Of a stretch of 64,000 bases of DNA, positions 9,616 to 17,587 are shown piece after piece. The stretch is taken from NCBI GenBank assembly GCA_015709205.1, contig JACCQO010000002.1, positions 124,001-188,000 of the forward strand, given 5' to 3'. Under the pieces are notes generated by a model that saw only the letters and a program-made list of their open reading frames with translations, did no database searches and was not told where the DNA came from. The position numbers were made by a program, and so were the translations under genes. This stretch comes from Desulfovibrionaceae bacterium. Its GTDB lineage: Bacteria > Desulfobacterota > Desulfovibrionia > Desulfovibrionales > Desulfovibrionaceae. Numbering within the stretch: position 1 is the stretch's first letter; each line of letters opens with the position of its first letter.

Positions 9616-10020
9616 ATGCTCCACCCGCTCCTCGTTCTGGTCGGCGTCGCGTTCCAGGCGCTTGTTTCCGCGCTCGTGCTCCGGATGTGGGCCAGAATCT
9701 ACTGGAAGGAATTTCTGCCGTATCGGGAACTGGCGGTCAGGTTCGCAACCGCGGCCATCGGGTCGCTCGTGCTGGCCTCCCTCCTGAACCTCGCGCTCGC
9801 GGCCGTGGGCCAGTCTTCCGCCAGGCTGGTCCACCTGGCCACGGACGCCCTGGCCGTGTACGTGGTCTTCGCGCGCTTCTACCGCCTGCCGGACGGCGAG
9901 CCGATTCCCAAGAAGCGCATCCGGACCATCGTCATCGGCTACCTGCTGGGCTGGGGCCTGGTGGTCTCCCTGCTCGTCTCGCCGCTCCTGCTGGCCATGG
10001 GCATGCTCGCTGGCCGCTGA
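9616..10020 (+). CDS. Small four-helix membrane protein (paralogue 1)
   Basis: Not recognised. 134 residues from ATG 9616, chosen for the AGGAGG sequence 8 bases upstream; the frame stays open to 9556 but without a better start. About four hydrophobic helices, with the conserved-looking segment MWARIYWKEFLPYRELAVRF after helix 1 and RIRTIVIGYLLGWGLVV before the last helix. It is clearly homologous to the next gene (10065-10466), sharing WAR-YW-E-L--R-LAVRF, GY-LGW--VV and VSP-LLA. The pair has its own promoter and terminator. Function unknown; inner-membrane location is inferred from hydropathy only. Confidence 0.75.
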   Translation: MLHPLLVLVGVAFQALVSALVLRMWARIYWKEFLPYRELAVRFATAAIGSLVLASLLNLALAAVGQSSARLVHLATDALAVYVVFARFYRLPDGEPIPKKRIRTIVIGYLLGWGLVVSLLVSPLLLAMGMLAGR

Positions 10021-10064
10021 CCCGGTCATCAATCCACAAGGACACGATCCACAGGATATCTTCC

Positions 10065-10466
10065 ATGACCCGCACCCTCGTCATTCTGATCACCATCGTC
10101 GTCCAGGCGCTCGCCTCCGCGGGCGCGTTGCTGCTCTGGGCCCGCCTGTACTGGCGCGAGCGGCTGTCCTTCCGGGGGCTGGCCGTGCGCTTCGGCCTGG
10201 TGGGCGTCGCCAGCCTCGGGCTGCTCACCGCCGTGCGGCTCGCGTTCGCCGCCGTCGGGGTGGGCCTGCCGCTCCTCGGGCTGTTGACGGAAGTCGTCGT
10301 CGTCTCCCTGGTCTTTCTCTTCCTCTTCCGCCTGTCGAGCGGCGAGCGGCTCTCGCGGCGGCGCGTGCTGGGCGTGACCCTGGGCTACGTCCTGGGCTGG
10401 AGCGTGGTCGTGCGCATGTTCGTCTCCCCGATCCTGCTCGCCATCACCTCGCTCGCCGCGAAGTGA
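10065..10466 (+). CDS. Small four-helix membrane protein (paralogue 2)
   Basis: Not recognised. 133 residues, starting at ATG 10065 (MTRTLVILITIVVQ). Four hydrophobic segments are spaced as in the upstream gene, with matching motifs WARLYWRERLSFRGLAVRF and GYVLGWSVVVRMFVSPILL. The two genes look like a tandem duplication that has diverged to perhaps 40% identity by eye. The 44-base gap and shared terminator suggest one transcript. No catalytic or metal-binding motif is visible. Confidence 0.75.
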   Translation: MTRTLVILITIVVQALASAGALLLWARLYWRERLSFRGLAVRFGLVGVASLGLLTAVRLAFAAVGVGLPLLGLLTEVVVVSLVFLFLFRLSSGERLSRRRVLGVTLGYVLGWSVVVRMFVSPILLAITSLAAK

Positions 10467-10494
10467 GCCGCCGTCCCGGCGCGCGGAGCGCACT

Positions 10495-10535
10495 AAAAAA
10501 AGAGAGCGGAAATCTCGTTTCCGCTCTCTTTTTCT
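10495..10535. terminator. Bidirectional intrinsic terminator
   Basis: A perfect 16-bp stem (AAAAAGAGAGCGGAAA, 10497-10512, pairing with 10518-10533) around a 5-base loop, with A-run on one side and T-run on the other. It ends the plus-strand membrane-protein pair and the minus-strand gene at 10580. Confidence 0.93.
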
Positions 10536-10579
10536 ATCTGCTATCAAAAGATGTTTGACGTTTACACACGAATGACCGA

Positions 10580-11647
10580 CTAGACCCCCATCACCCCGCG
10601 CACGTAGTCGAAGTCGATGTTCGTGGACACGATCTGCGCGCCCTGCTTGATCTTGATCACGTCGCGCAGCTTGTGGCGCACCAGGATGGCCTCCATCTTC
10701 TTGGCCACGGTGTACGTGTCGTCGCGCACCACGATGATCGGGATGTTCAGCACTTCTGAGCGCGTGAGGATGATGTCGTTGGGGTAGAGGTTGCCCGTGA
10801 GCACCAGGCACGGACAGTTGCCCTCCAGGGCCACGAGCTGCACGTCCGAGCGGTCGCCGCCCACGATGATGGCGGAATTCTTGTTCTTGCGGAAGTGGGT
10901 CATGAAGTTCTCCACCTGCATGGTGCCGATGAGGAAGTTCTCCACGACCTTTTCGGCCTTGGCGTGGGCCGAGACCACCTTGCCGCCGAGCCGTTCGGCC
11001 AGGTCGCCCACGCGGATGGCGCCCATGAGCGGGTCCCGGGGGATCACGCCCAGGACCTTGACCCCGCTGCGCTCCAGGAACGGGCGCACCAGGGATTCCA
11101 CCTCGTTGGTGAAGTTCGGCGGGATGTCGTTGAGGATCACCCCGGCCAGGCTGTCGCCGAGCAGGTCGCCCAGGACCACGAGCTGGTCGTAGTTGATCTC
11201 CTTGTCCAGCCGGTCGATGACGATGGCCTTGAGCCCCAACTTCTTGACGATGGCCACGGCGTCCAGGTCGCAGTAGCGCCCGGAGAACATGGACCCGGAC
11301 CCGCCCACGATCATGGCGTCGCGCGAGGCGGACAGGGTGGAGTAGGCGGCCTCGATGCGCGGCATGAGGTCCTCGCACTCGCCGCTGAAGGCCCGCACCT
11401 TGAAGTCGTGGGTTACGACCACGGGGGTGAGCAGCGAGGGGTCCTGCTCGCCCAGCCCGAGAACCTTGTTGACGAACAGGGCGTCCTCGTCGCCCAGGCG
11501 CCCGTCCTGCTCCACCGGAACCGCACCCACCGGCTTCATGTAGCCGACGTTGACGCCTTCCTTCTGGAGCCGGAGCGCCAGTCCCATGACGACCATGTTC
11601 TTTCCGGAGTAGCCGGCGGTCGCCCCGACGTAAATCCCGGTAGCCAT
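10580..11647 (-). CDS. BioD-like P-loop / DRTGG-domain protein (phosphotransacetylase N-terminal-type)
   Basis: 355 residues from the ATG at 11647, which has AGGAGG just upstream; a longer frame to 11710 lacks such a site. The N-terminal half is a BioD/CobQ-like P-loop domain (VGATAGYSGKNMVVMGLALRL near residue 5, KPVGAVPV). The C-terminal half resembles the DRTGG domain that lies before the catalytic domain in long phosphate acetyltransferases (GGDRSDVQLVALEG, LTGNLYPND, VVRDDTYTVAKKME). The catalytic Pta domain itself is missing, so a regulatory or ligand-sensing role is more likely than acetyl transfer. It sits 118 bases downstream of an ADP-forming acetyl-CoA synthetase on the same strand, suggesting a role in acetyl-CoA/acetate metabolism. 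Confidence 0.85.
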   Translation of the reverse strand: MATGIYVGATAGYSGKNMVVMGLALRLQKEGVNVGYMKPVGAVPVEQDGRLGDEDALFVNKVLGLGEQDPSLLTPVVVTHDFKVRAFSGECEDLMPRIEAAYSTLSASRDAMIVGGSGSMFSGRYCDLDAVAIVKKLGLKAIVIDRLDKEINYDQLVVLGDLLGDSLAGVILNDIPPNFTNEVESLVRPFLERSGVKVLGVIPRDPLMGAIRVGDLAERLGGKVVSAHAKAEKVVENFLIGTMQVENFMTHFRKNKNSAIIVGGDRSDVQLVALEGNCPCLVLTGNLYPNDIILTRSEVLNIPIIVVRDDTYTVAKKMEAILVRHKLRDVIKIKQGAQIVSTNIDFDYVRGVMGV

Positions 11648-11765
11648 AGACACCTCCTGATCTTCCCGGCAGGGGAAATTTCTTGTACACGCTGCGCGTC
11701 CGCGAGCCAAGCCCCCCCTCGTTCCCGCGGCCGGGCGGGCCTGCCGGGCCCGTGGCGCGCCGCGT

Positions 11766-13913
11766 CTACTCGTCCTGCCCCGCGGCCTCGATCGCGGCGT
11801 TGAGGTCCGGCCGGGCCAGGACCACGCGCACGTCGGCCACCACCGCGCCGCCGTCCCAGGCCAGCACCGGGTTGAACTCGGCCTCGTGCACCTCGGGAAA
11901 ATCCTGGGCGAAGCGCGACATGGCCATGAGGATCTCCTCGATGGCCGCGAAATCCACGGGCGGCTCGCCGCGCACGCCGCGCAGCAGGGGGTAGGACCGG
12001 ACCTCGCGGATCATCTCCCGGGCGTCGTCCAGGGTCAGGGGAGCCAGACGGCAGGAGATGTCCTTGAGCACCTCCACGTAGATGCCGCCCAGGCCGAAGA
12101 GCACCAGGGGCCCGAACTGCGGGTCGCGGCGGAAGCCCACGATGACCTCCTTGGCCCCGCGCGGGGCCATGGCCTGCACCAGGCAGCCGGAGATGAAGGC
12201 GCCCTTGGCCAACCGTGCGGCGCGCGAGGTGATCCGCGCGAAGGCCGCGCGCACCGCGTCCGCGTCGCCCAGGTTCACGGCCACCCCGCCTACGTCGGAC
12301 TTGTGCGAGATCTGCGGGGAGGCGATCTTGAGGACCACGGGGAAGCCGATGCGTTCGGCCAGGCGCGCAGCCTCGTCGCTGGTGCGCGCCAGGCGCGTCT
12401 CGGGCGCGGGCAGGTTGTAGGCCCGCAGGATTTCCTGGGCCTGGAATTCCACGATCTCGCTCACGCCCGCCTCGCGCGCGCGGCAGACCACGGCGCAGGC
12501 CGCGTCCCGGTCGCGCAGCCGGTTGGCGGCCACGGGCGCGGGCCGCGAGGCCCGCTCGCTGTAGGCGTACATGGCCTGGATGCAGGCCACCGCGGGCTCG
12601 GGAAAATCGTAGCAGGGCACCCCGGCCTCGCGCAGCAGCTCGCGCCCGGCGGCCACGTGCTCGCCGCCCATGTAGCAGCAGAAGACCGGCTTTTCGTGGC
12701 GGCGCGAGAGTTCGATCACGGCGTGGGAGGTCTTTTCCACTTCCACGCGCGCCGTGGGCGCGAGGACCACGAGGGCCGTGTGCGTCTGCTCATCCGCGAG
12801 CACGGCGTCCAGGGTGCGCGCGTAGCGCTCGGCGTCGGCGTCGCCGATGATGTCGATGGGGTTGTAGAGCGCGGCGAACCCGGGCAGGAAGCCGCGCAGC
12901 GTCTCCAGCGTGGCGGCCGAGGGCGTGGCCAGGTTCAGCCCGGCGCGCGAGCAGGCGTCGGCCGAGAGGATGCCCAGGCCCCCCGCGTTGGTGACCACGG
13001 CCACGTTGGGCCCGGCGGGCAGCGGCTGACAGGAGAAGGCCTGGGCCAGGTTGAAGAGGGTGGCCACGTCGTCCACGCGGAGCACGCCGGACTGGCGGAA
13101 GGCGGCCTCGTAGGCCTCGTTGGCCCCGGCCAGGGCCCCGGTGTGCGAGGAGGCGGCCTTGGCCCCGGCCGCCGTGGTGCCGGACTTGATCAGGATCACC
13201 GGCTTTTCGCGCGTGGCCCGGCGCGCCACGTGCAGAAACCGCCCGCCGTCCTCGATGGATTCCAGGTAGCCCAGGATCACGTTGGTGTCCTGGTCCGCGG
13301 CCAGGTGCTCCAGCAGGTCGCATTCGTCGAGCACGGCCTTGTTGCCCATGCTCACGAATTTCGAGAATCCGATGCCCAGTTCCTTGGACCAGTCCAGGAT
13401 GCCCACGCACAGGGCTCCGGACTGGGAGAAGAAGCCGATGGAGCCGCGCGGCGGCGAGCCCACGGCAAAGGTGGCGTTGAGGCGGCGCGCGGTGTTCACC
13501 AGCCCCAGGCAGTTGGGCCCCAGCAGGGCGATGGAATGCTCGCGCGCGATGCGTTCGATCTCGCGCTCCATGCGGTAGCCCTCGCCGCCAACCTCCTTGA
13601 ATCCCGCGGTAATGATCGCCACGGCCTTGACAGGCAGTTGCGCGAGCGCGTTTAATGCGGGAACGACCGCGGGGGGTGGCACGCAGAGGACCGCAAGGTC
13701 CAGCGGGGACGGCAGGTCCTGGATCCCGCGCACCACCTTGAGCCCGCAGATATCGTCGGCCTTGGGGTTCACGGGGAAGATTTTTCCCCGGTACCCGTTT
13801 GTCACGAGATTTTCGACAATGGTGTGCCCGATCTTGCCCTTGACGGCCGATGCGCCTACAACGGCCACCTCCGCAGGCTCGAACAGGGGAGTGAGATTGG
13901 TGGAAGGACTCAT
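11766..13913 (-). CDS. Acetate--CoA ligase (ADP-forming), fused alpha and beta subunits
   Basis: 715-residue cytoplasmic enzyme interconverting acetyl-CoA + ADP + Pi with acetate + CoA + ATP. The N-terminal CoA-binding domain ([22 protein letters not shown]), the succinyl-CoA-synthetase-like domain with FFSQSGALC and the [22 protein letters not shown] motif, and the C-terminal ATP-grasp domain ([33 protein letters not shown]) follow in the order of fused ACD proteins. The start at 13913 ([13 protein letters not shown]) matches family N-termini; the frame to 14723 is a shadow of rnc. Only 21 bases separate it from the divergent rnc start, so each promoter must lie within or very near the other gene. 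Confidence 0.93.
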   Translation of the reverse strand: MSPSTNLTPLFEPAEVAVVGASAVKGKIGHTIVENLVTNGYRGKIFPVNPKADDICGLKVVRGIQDLPSPLDLAVLCVPPPAVVPALNALAQLPVKAVAIITAGFKEVGGEGYRMEREIERIAREHSIALLGPNCLGLVNTARRLNATFAVGSPPRGSIGFFSQSGALCVGILDWSKELGIGFSKFVSMGNKAVLDECDLLEHLAADQDTNVILGYLESIEDGGRFLHVARRATREKPVILIKSGTTAAGAKAASSHTGALAGANEAYEAAFRQSGVLRVDDVATLFNLAQAFSCQPLPAGPNVAVVTNAGGLGILSADACSRAGLNLATPSAATLETLRGFLPGFAALYNPIDIIGDADAERYARTLDAVLADEQTHTALVVLAPTARVEVEKTSHAVIELSRRHEKPVFCCYMGGEHVAAGRELLREAGVPCYDFPEPAVACIQAMYAYSERASRPAPVAANRLRDRDAACAVVCRAREAGVSEIVEFQAQEILRAYNLPAPETRLARTSDEAARLAERIGFPVVLKIASPQISHKSDVGGVAVNLGDADAVRAAFARITSRAARLAKGAFISGCLVQAMAPRGAKEVIVGFRRDPQFGPLVLFGLGGIYVEVLKDISCRLAPLTLDDAREMIREVRSYPLLRGVRGEPPVDFAAIEEILMAMSRFAQDFPEVHEAEFNPVLAWDGGAVVADVRVVLARPDLNAAIEAAGQDE

Positions 13914-13934
13914 AGGATTCCCGGGGGGGGAAAA

Positions 13935-14630
13935 ATGACGGACGATACGGACCGATTGGAAGATTTTATCCACTATCACTTCGGGAACGTCAAGCTGCTG
14001 ACGCTCGCCCTGACGCACAGCTCCTTCGCCAACGAGAGCGCCGGGGAGCTGGAGGACAACGAGCGGCTGGAGTTTCTTGGGGACGCGGTGCTGGAGCTGG
14101 CCATCTCCGAGCGGCTCTTTCGGATGTTTCCGGAGGCGCGCGAGGGGCAGCTGACGCGCATGCGCGCGCGGTTGGTGAGCAAGGCCTCGCTGGCCTCGGT
14201 GGCGCGGCGGCTGGGGTTCGACGCGCACCTGCGGCTGGGCCGCGGCGAGGAGGCCCAGGGCGGGCGCACCCGCAACTCCCTGCTTTCCGACGCCCTGGAG
14301 GCCATGCTTGGGGCCATCTTCATCGACTCGGGCTACGAGCGCGCGCGGGAGTGGGTTTACGAGATCTTCGAGGGACGCTGGCCCGTGGAGGCCGACCAGA
14401 TCAAGGTCAAGGATCCCAAGAGCCGACTGCAGGAGGTCACGCAGCGGCTGTACAAGGACAGGCCCATCTATGTGCTGGAGGGCAGCTCCGGACCGGAGCA
14501 CGCCAAGATTTTCGCCGTGGCCCTGACGCTGCCCACGGGCGTGGTCGTGCGCGCCTCGGGCTGCAGCCTGAAGAAGGCCGAGCAGAAGGCCGCCGAAGAG
14601 GCGCTGCGGCTGGTCGAAGGGGACGGCTAG
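13935..14630 (+). CDS. rnc: Ribonuclease III
   Basis: Double-strand-specific endoribonuclease for rRNA and mRNA processing. 231 residues. The catalytic signature [14 protein letters not shown] is at about residues 41-54, with the second acidic cluster [16 protein letters not shown] around 115. The C-terminal dsRNA-binding domain (KSRLQEVTQ ... [16 protein letters not shown]) is complete. Start ATG 13935 follows a purine tract of eight G and five A that probably acts as the ribosome site. It diverges from the acetate-CoA ligase gene and is followed by a terminator. Confidence 0.96.
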   Translation: MTDDTDRLEDFIHYHFGNVKLLTLALTHSSFANESAGELEDNERLEFLGDAVLELAISERLFRMFPEAREGQLTRMRARLVSKASLASVARRLGFDAHLRLGRGEEAQGGRTRNSLLSDALEAMLGAIFIDSGYERAREWVYEIFEGRWPVEADQIKVKDPKSRLQEVTQRLYKDRPIYVLEGSSGPEHAKIFAVALTLPTGVVVRASGCSLKKAEQKAAEEALRLVEGDG

Positions 14631-14673
14631 GGACGCGCGGCCGCAAGGTTCGGGAGGACCTGCGCGGACATTG

Positions 14674-14715
14674 CAAGGGCCGGGGAGGCGGGACGCCTCC
14701 CCGGCCTTGTTGTCT
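14674..14715 (+). terminator. Intrinsic terminator after rnc
   Basis: GGCCGGGGAGGCG (14678-14690) pairs with CGCCTCCCCGGCC (14694-14706) over a 3-base loop, followed by TTGTTGTCTTT. It lies between convergent rnc and the flagellin gene; in the other direction the tail is not T-rich. Confidence 0.85.
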
Positions 14716-14761
14716 TTGGTCACCCCGCCGTGACGACTGCGTGTCGCTACGCTGCGCCGGT

Positions 14762-15652
14762 CTAGCCGCCGCCGATGAGCTGCAGGGCGAGACGCGGCAG
14801 GGAGTTCGCCTGGGCGAGCATGGCCACCGCGCTCTGGGTGAGGATCTGGTTGCGGACGAATTCCGTCATCTCGCTGGCCACGTCCACGTCGGAGATCCGG
14901 GATTCGGCGGCCTGGAGGTTTTCCGCCTGGATGGACAGGTTGGTGATGGTGTTCTCCAGCCTGTTCTGCAGGGCGCCGAGGGCGGCCCGGATCTTGTCCT
15001 TGGAGATGATGGCCTGGTTGATGGCGTCCAGCGCCTGCTGCGCGCCCTCCTGGGTGGAGATGGAGTAGCCCGCGCCCTCCGCCGAGGCGTTGCCCAGCCC
15101 CAGGTGGGAGGCGGTGGCCCCGCCGATCTCGATGAAATAGTAGTCCTCGCTCGATTCGTTGCCCGTGCCGAAGTGGATCTTCAGCGCGCCCGAGGGGTGC
15201 ATGGCGTCGCCCACGTGGGTGCCGGACAGGTGGCCGTCCAACAGGTGGATCCCGTTGAAGTCGGTCGCCGTGGCGATTCGCGTGATTTCCGAAGCCATGG
15301 CCTGGTATTCGGATTCGATCATCAGGCGCTGGTCGGAGTTGTAGGTGCCCGTGGAGGCCTGTTCGGCAAGCTCCTTCATGCGGATCAGCTTTTCGTCGAT
15401 GACCTGGAGCGCGCCGTCTGCCGTCTGCACCATGGAAATGGCGTCGTTGGCGTTGCGGATTCCCTGGTTCATCGTGGTGATGTCCGCTTTCATGAGTTCG
15501 CGAATGGCCAGTCCGGCGGCGTCGTCGGCCGCCGTGTCCACTCTCAGGCCCGAAGACAGCCGTCTCGTGGAGACGTTCAACCTGTCGTAGCTCTGGGACA
15601 GGTTTCGGGCCGCGTTCATGGCCATCATGTTATGATTTATGACCAAAGACAT
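14762..15652 (-). CDS. fliC: Flagellin
   Basis: Structural subunit of the flagellar filament, exported by the flagellar type III system. 296 residues, short for a flagellin, with reduced central domains. The N-terminal D0/D1 region (MSLVINHNMMAMNAARNL ... LSSGLRVDTAADDAAGLAI) and C-terminal D1/D0 region (LGALQNRLENTITNLS ... AESRISDVDVASEMTEFVRNQIL ... AMLAQANSLPRLALQL) are typical. AAGGAGG precedes the ATG. It is transcribed from a sigma-54 promoter at 15689-15703. Two glycosyltransferase genes downstream of motAB may modify it. Confidence 0.96.
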   Translation of the reverse strand: MSLVINHNMMAMNAARNLSQSYDRLNVSTRRLSSGLRVDTAADDAAGLAIRELMKADITTMNQGIRNANDAISMVQTADGALQVIDEKLIRMKELAEQASTGTYNSDQRLMIESEYQAMASEITRIATATDFNGIHLLDGHLSGTHVGDAMHPSGALKIHFGTGNESSEDYYFIEIGGATASHLGLGNASAEGAGYSISTQEGAQQALDAINQAIISKDKIRAALGALQNRLENTITNLSIQAENLQAAESRISDVDVASEMTEFVRNQILTQSAVAMLAQANSLPRLALQLIGGG

Positions 15653-15688
15653 TGCATAACCTCCTTGTTATGACTTGTGCATTGTAAA

Positions 15689-15703
15689 GCAATCAAGGTG
15701 CCA
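15689..15703 (-). promoter_or_regulatory. Sigma-54 promoter of flagellin gene
   Basis: Read on the minus strand the site is TGGCACCTTGATTGC, which has the -24 GG and -12 GC with the exact spacing of the consensus TGGCAC-N5-TTGC. Transcription would start near 15677, about 25 bases before the flagellin ATG. Confidence 0.88.
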
Positions 15704-15876
15704 AAAATAAATTATATTTAAAAAACAGCATGTTGAATTTTAAGGAAGTGTGACCGGCCCGCTACGGACGTGAAAAGGGGTCAAAATTTCCGCGTCCTGC
15801 GGGGCAGGCCGGGGCGCGGAGCGCGGTGTCGGGGAACGCTTTGCCCGGCGGCGGGGAGGGTTTTGGTTAGGAAAGG

Positions 15877-15904
15877 TAAAGAAAAGGTGGGCGACTGCCG
15901 ATCA
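15877..15904 (+). promoter_or_regulatory. Sigma-28 (FliA)-like promoter of flaG
   Basis: TAAAG at 15877-15881 and GCCGATCA at 15897-15904 resemble the FliA elements TAAA and GCCGATAA. The spacer after TAAA is 16 bases, one more than the usual 15, so this is a good but not perfect match. Confidence 0.5.
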
Positions 15905-15968
15905 GACGGATGAAAGGGGTGCAGTATTCGACAGCCTGCGCCGTCACGTGTCAATGGAGGATGAGGCC

Positions 15969-16430
15969 ATGAAGGTTCCTGAAATACAAGCAGTCGTGGC
16001 AGGCGAGAGCGTGGCCGCGTCCGCCGTGCAGGGAGCCAGGGCACAGAACGCCCGTACGCAACGCGCCGAGCGGGAGCGGGCCGCCGATGTCGCGGCGTCC
16101 GGCAAGCGCGCGCCCGCCCAGGAGCCCGACAGGGCGTCCGGCAAGACGGCGGAGCAGGCGGCGGGCGGCACGGGCCGGACGGCCGAGAGCCTGAACGCCG
16201 AGCAGGTCGGCGAGCGGACCCGCAAGCTGGCCGCGCGCATGGAGGAGGAACTCGGCTCCATGGGCGTCTCCCTCAAGTTCCACGTGCTCCAGGACCAGGA
16301 GACGGTCCAGGTGGAGGTCGTGGACCCGGAAACGGACAAGGTGGTGCGCAAGATTCCCTCCGACGAGATGCTCAAGCTGGCCGAAAACATTCGCGAGCAG
16401 GCCGGGGGGCTGTTCAGCAAGGTGTATTGA
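15969..16430 (+). CDS. flaG: FlaG family flagellar protein
   Basis: Small protein affecting filament length or assembly in other flagellated bacteria. 153 residues from ATG 15969, chosen because GGAGG at 15956-15960 sits 8 bases upstream; an earlier in-frame ATG at 15954 would overlap this site. The N-terminal two-thirds is alanine- and charge-rich and probably disordered. The C-terminal FlaG domain has LSLKF-type strands (MGVSLKFHVLQDQETVQVEVVD) and ends with VVRKIPSDEMLKLAENI. It is adjacent to flagellin, as in other polarly flagellated species. Confidence 0.9.
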   Translation: MKVPEIQAVVAGESVAASAVQGARAQNARTQRAERERAADVAASGKRAPAQEPDRASGKTAEQAAGGTGRTAESLNAEQVGERTRKLAARMEEELGSMGVSLKFHVLQDQETVQVEVVDPETDKVVRKIPSDEMLKLAENIREQAGGLFSKVY

Positions 16431-16497
16431 CCGCATGCGCCGCGCGCATGCGTCGCGGCGGCCGCGCTCGGCCGTCGCGCGCCCGGGTGTTGATACC

Positions 16498-16539
16498 GGC
16501 CCCGTCGTCCCCAGGTGGCGACGGGGTCGCTCCTTTTTC
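16498..16539 (+). terminator. Intrinsic terminator after flaG
   Basis: CCCCGTCG (16500-16507) pairs with CGACGGGG (16519-16526) across an 11-base loop, followed by TCGCTCCTTTTTCG. It ends flaG before the convergent gene at 16542. Confidence 0.65.
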
Positions 16540-16541
16540 GT

Positions 16542-17360
16542 TCAGACGGAGCGGCCGGATCCACCGCCGCCAAAGAGCGCCGCCGCCGTCGACAGGGCCG
16601 CCGACAGGGATGTGGCCTGGGCCGCACCGGGGCCCGATGCGGTTCCCCCCGCCGCACCGGAGGACCCTCCCGCACCAGACCCGTCGGAACCGGACTGGTC
16701 CGTGAGTCCGGCCAGGGCGGTCAGTTCCGCCGGATCCACGCGCTCCAGCCCGTCGGGCTCGCCCGCCGTGCACCGGGACTGCTGGTCCGCCGCGCCGCCC
16801 GTGTCCACGGTGTGCGCGCGGGTGTAGCGCACCACGCCTTCGCGGTCGCGCACGCCGATCATCACCGTCACCTCGCCCGGCCGCTCCGGGTCGCGCACGA
16901 CCAGGGCATCCTTGGTGCCGCGCAGCTTGCGTTTGCGCTCGTCCTCATCGTCGCCGTCGCCGGCTTCGGCGTCCTTGGCCGCGCTCTGCTGCTGCAGCCA
17001 TTCCTCGGGCGCGCCGCAGGTGCGCACGTAGAGGTCCAGAAAGGCGCGGCGCTCGGCACGGGCTGCCTTGCGCGCGGCCTCCTCGGCGTCCTCGCGGCTT
17101 TCGGCCGCTGCCGCGTCCGCCGCCTCATCCTGCGCCAGCGCGGCCTTGGACAACCCGGCCCCGAAAAGCCCGGGCTGCGTCAGGCCGCCCTGGTTCAGGT
17201 CGGTCGGGTTCAGGCCGGGCTGGTCCGGATCGTCCGCGCCATTCCCGGCGCAGGCCATATCCAGGCAGGCGGCAAAGTCTGCCGCGTGCGCCGTTCCGAC
17301 CGCGATTCCCGTGTCCAGGGCGGCGGCCGCGCTCCCGCTCGGGATGGAAAAAAGTTCCAT
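16542..17360 (-). CDS. Unknown acidic, alanine/glycine-rich protein in the flagellar region
   Basis: Not recognised. 272 residues; ATG at 17360 is preceded by AAGGAG. The N-terminus is small and hydrophobic rather than a clear signal peptide. A charged segment around residues 80-105 (ESREDAEEAARKAARAERRAFLDLYVR) is probably helical, with LYVRTCGAPEEWLQQQ next. A central segment, VTVMIGVRDREGVVRYTRAHTVD, looks like beta strands. The C-terminal 60 residues are serine/glycine/alanine low complexity. A weak sigma-54-like site lies upstream. Its position just downstream of flgE suggests a motility-linked role, but this is inference. Confidence 0.65.
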   Translation of the reverse strand: MELFSIPSGSAAAALDTGIAVGTAHAADFAACLDMACAGNGADDPDQPGLNPTDLNQGGLTQPGLFGAGLSKAALAQDEAADAAAAESREDAEEAARKAARAERRAFLDLYVRTCGAPEEWLQQQSAAKDAEAGDGDDEDERKRKLRGTKDALVVRDPERPGEVTVMIGVRDREGVVRYTRAHTVDTGGAADQQSRCTAGEPDGLERVDPAELTALAGLTDQSGSDGSGAGGSSGAAGGTASGPGAAQATSLSAALSTAAALFGGGGSGRSV

Positions 17361-17393
17361 GGCTTCGCTCCTTCAGGTCGTTGCCGGAAGGCT

Positions 17394-17408
17394 GCAAGCC
17401 GCATTCCC
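17394..17408 (-). promoter_or_regulatory. Weak sigma-54-like site
   Basis: On the minus strand the site reads GGGAATGCGGCTTGC: the -24 GG and -12 TTGC are present at correct spacing, but three flanking consensus bases differ. It would start transcription about 20 bases before the gene at 17360. Confidence 0.35.
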
Positions 17409-17475
17409 GTCCCGGGGAGTCGCCATGTCGTGTTTGTTAAGAATTGCAGGGAGCTATCTCCGGCATGTCCCAACG

Positions 17476-17504
17476 AAAGGCCCGCGCGGGGAGCGCGGGC
17501 CTTT
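17476..17504 (-). terminator. Hairpin after the fliK-flgD-flgE operon
   Basis: AAAGGCCCGCGC (17476-17487) pairs perfectly with GCGCGGGCCTTT (17493-17504) over a 5-base loop. The T-run on the minus strand is short (TTT), so efficiency is uncertain. Confidence 0.65.
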
Positions 17505-17587
17505 GGTGGTTGCCGGCGGCATGGCCGCCGGCAACTGGGGGGGAGGTCGGTCAAGTCAAGGGGGCCCCTGGGGGCGGAGTCCCCGAG

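Larger units (their letters stand above)
15653..15968. other. Divergent regulatory region between flagellin and flaG (316 bases)
   Basis: No gene seen. The flagellin-proximal third is AT-rich and carries the sigma-54 promoter; the flaG-proximal part carries a sigma-28-like promoter (15877-15904). A short minus-strand ORF at 15781-16044 overlaps flaG and has no supporting signal. Confidence 0.7.
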
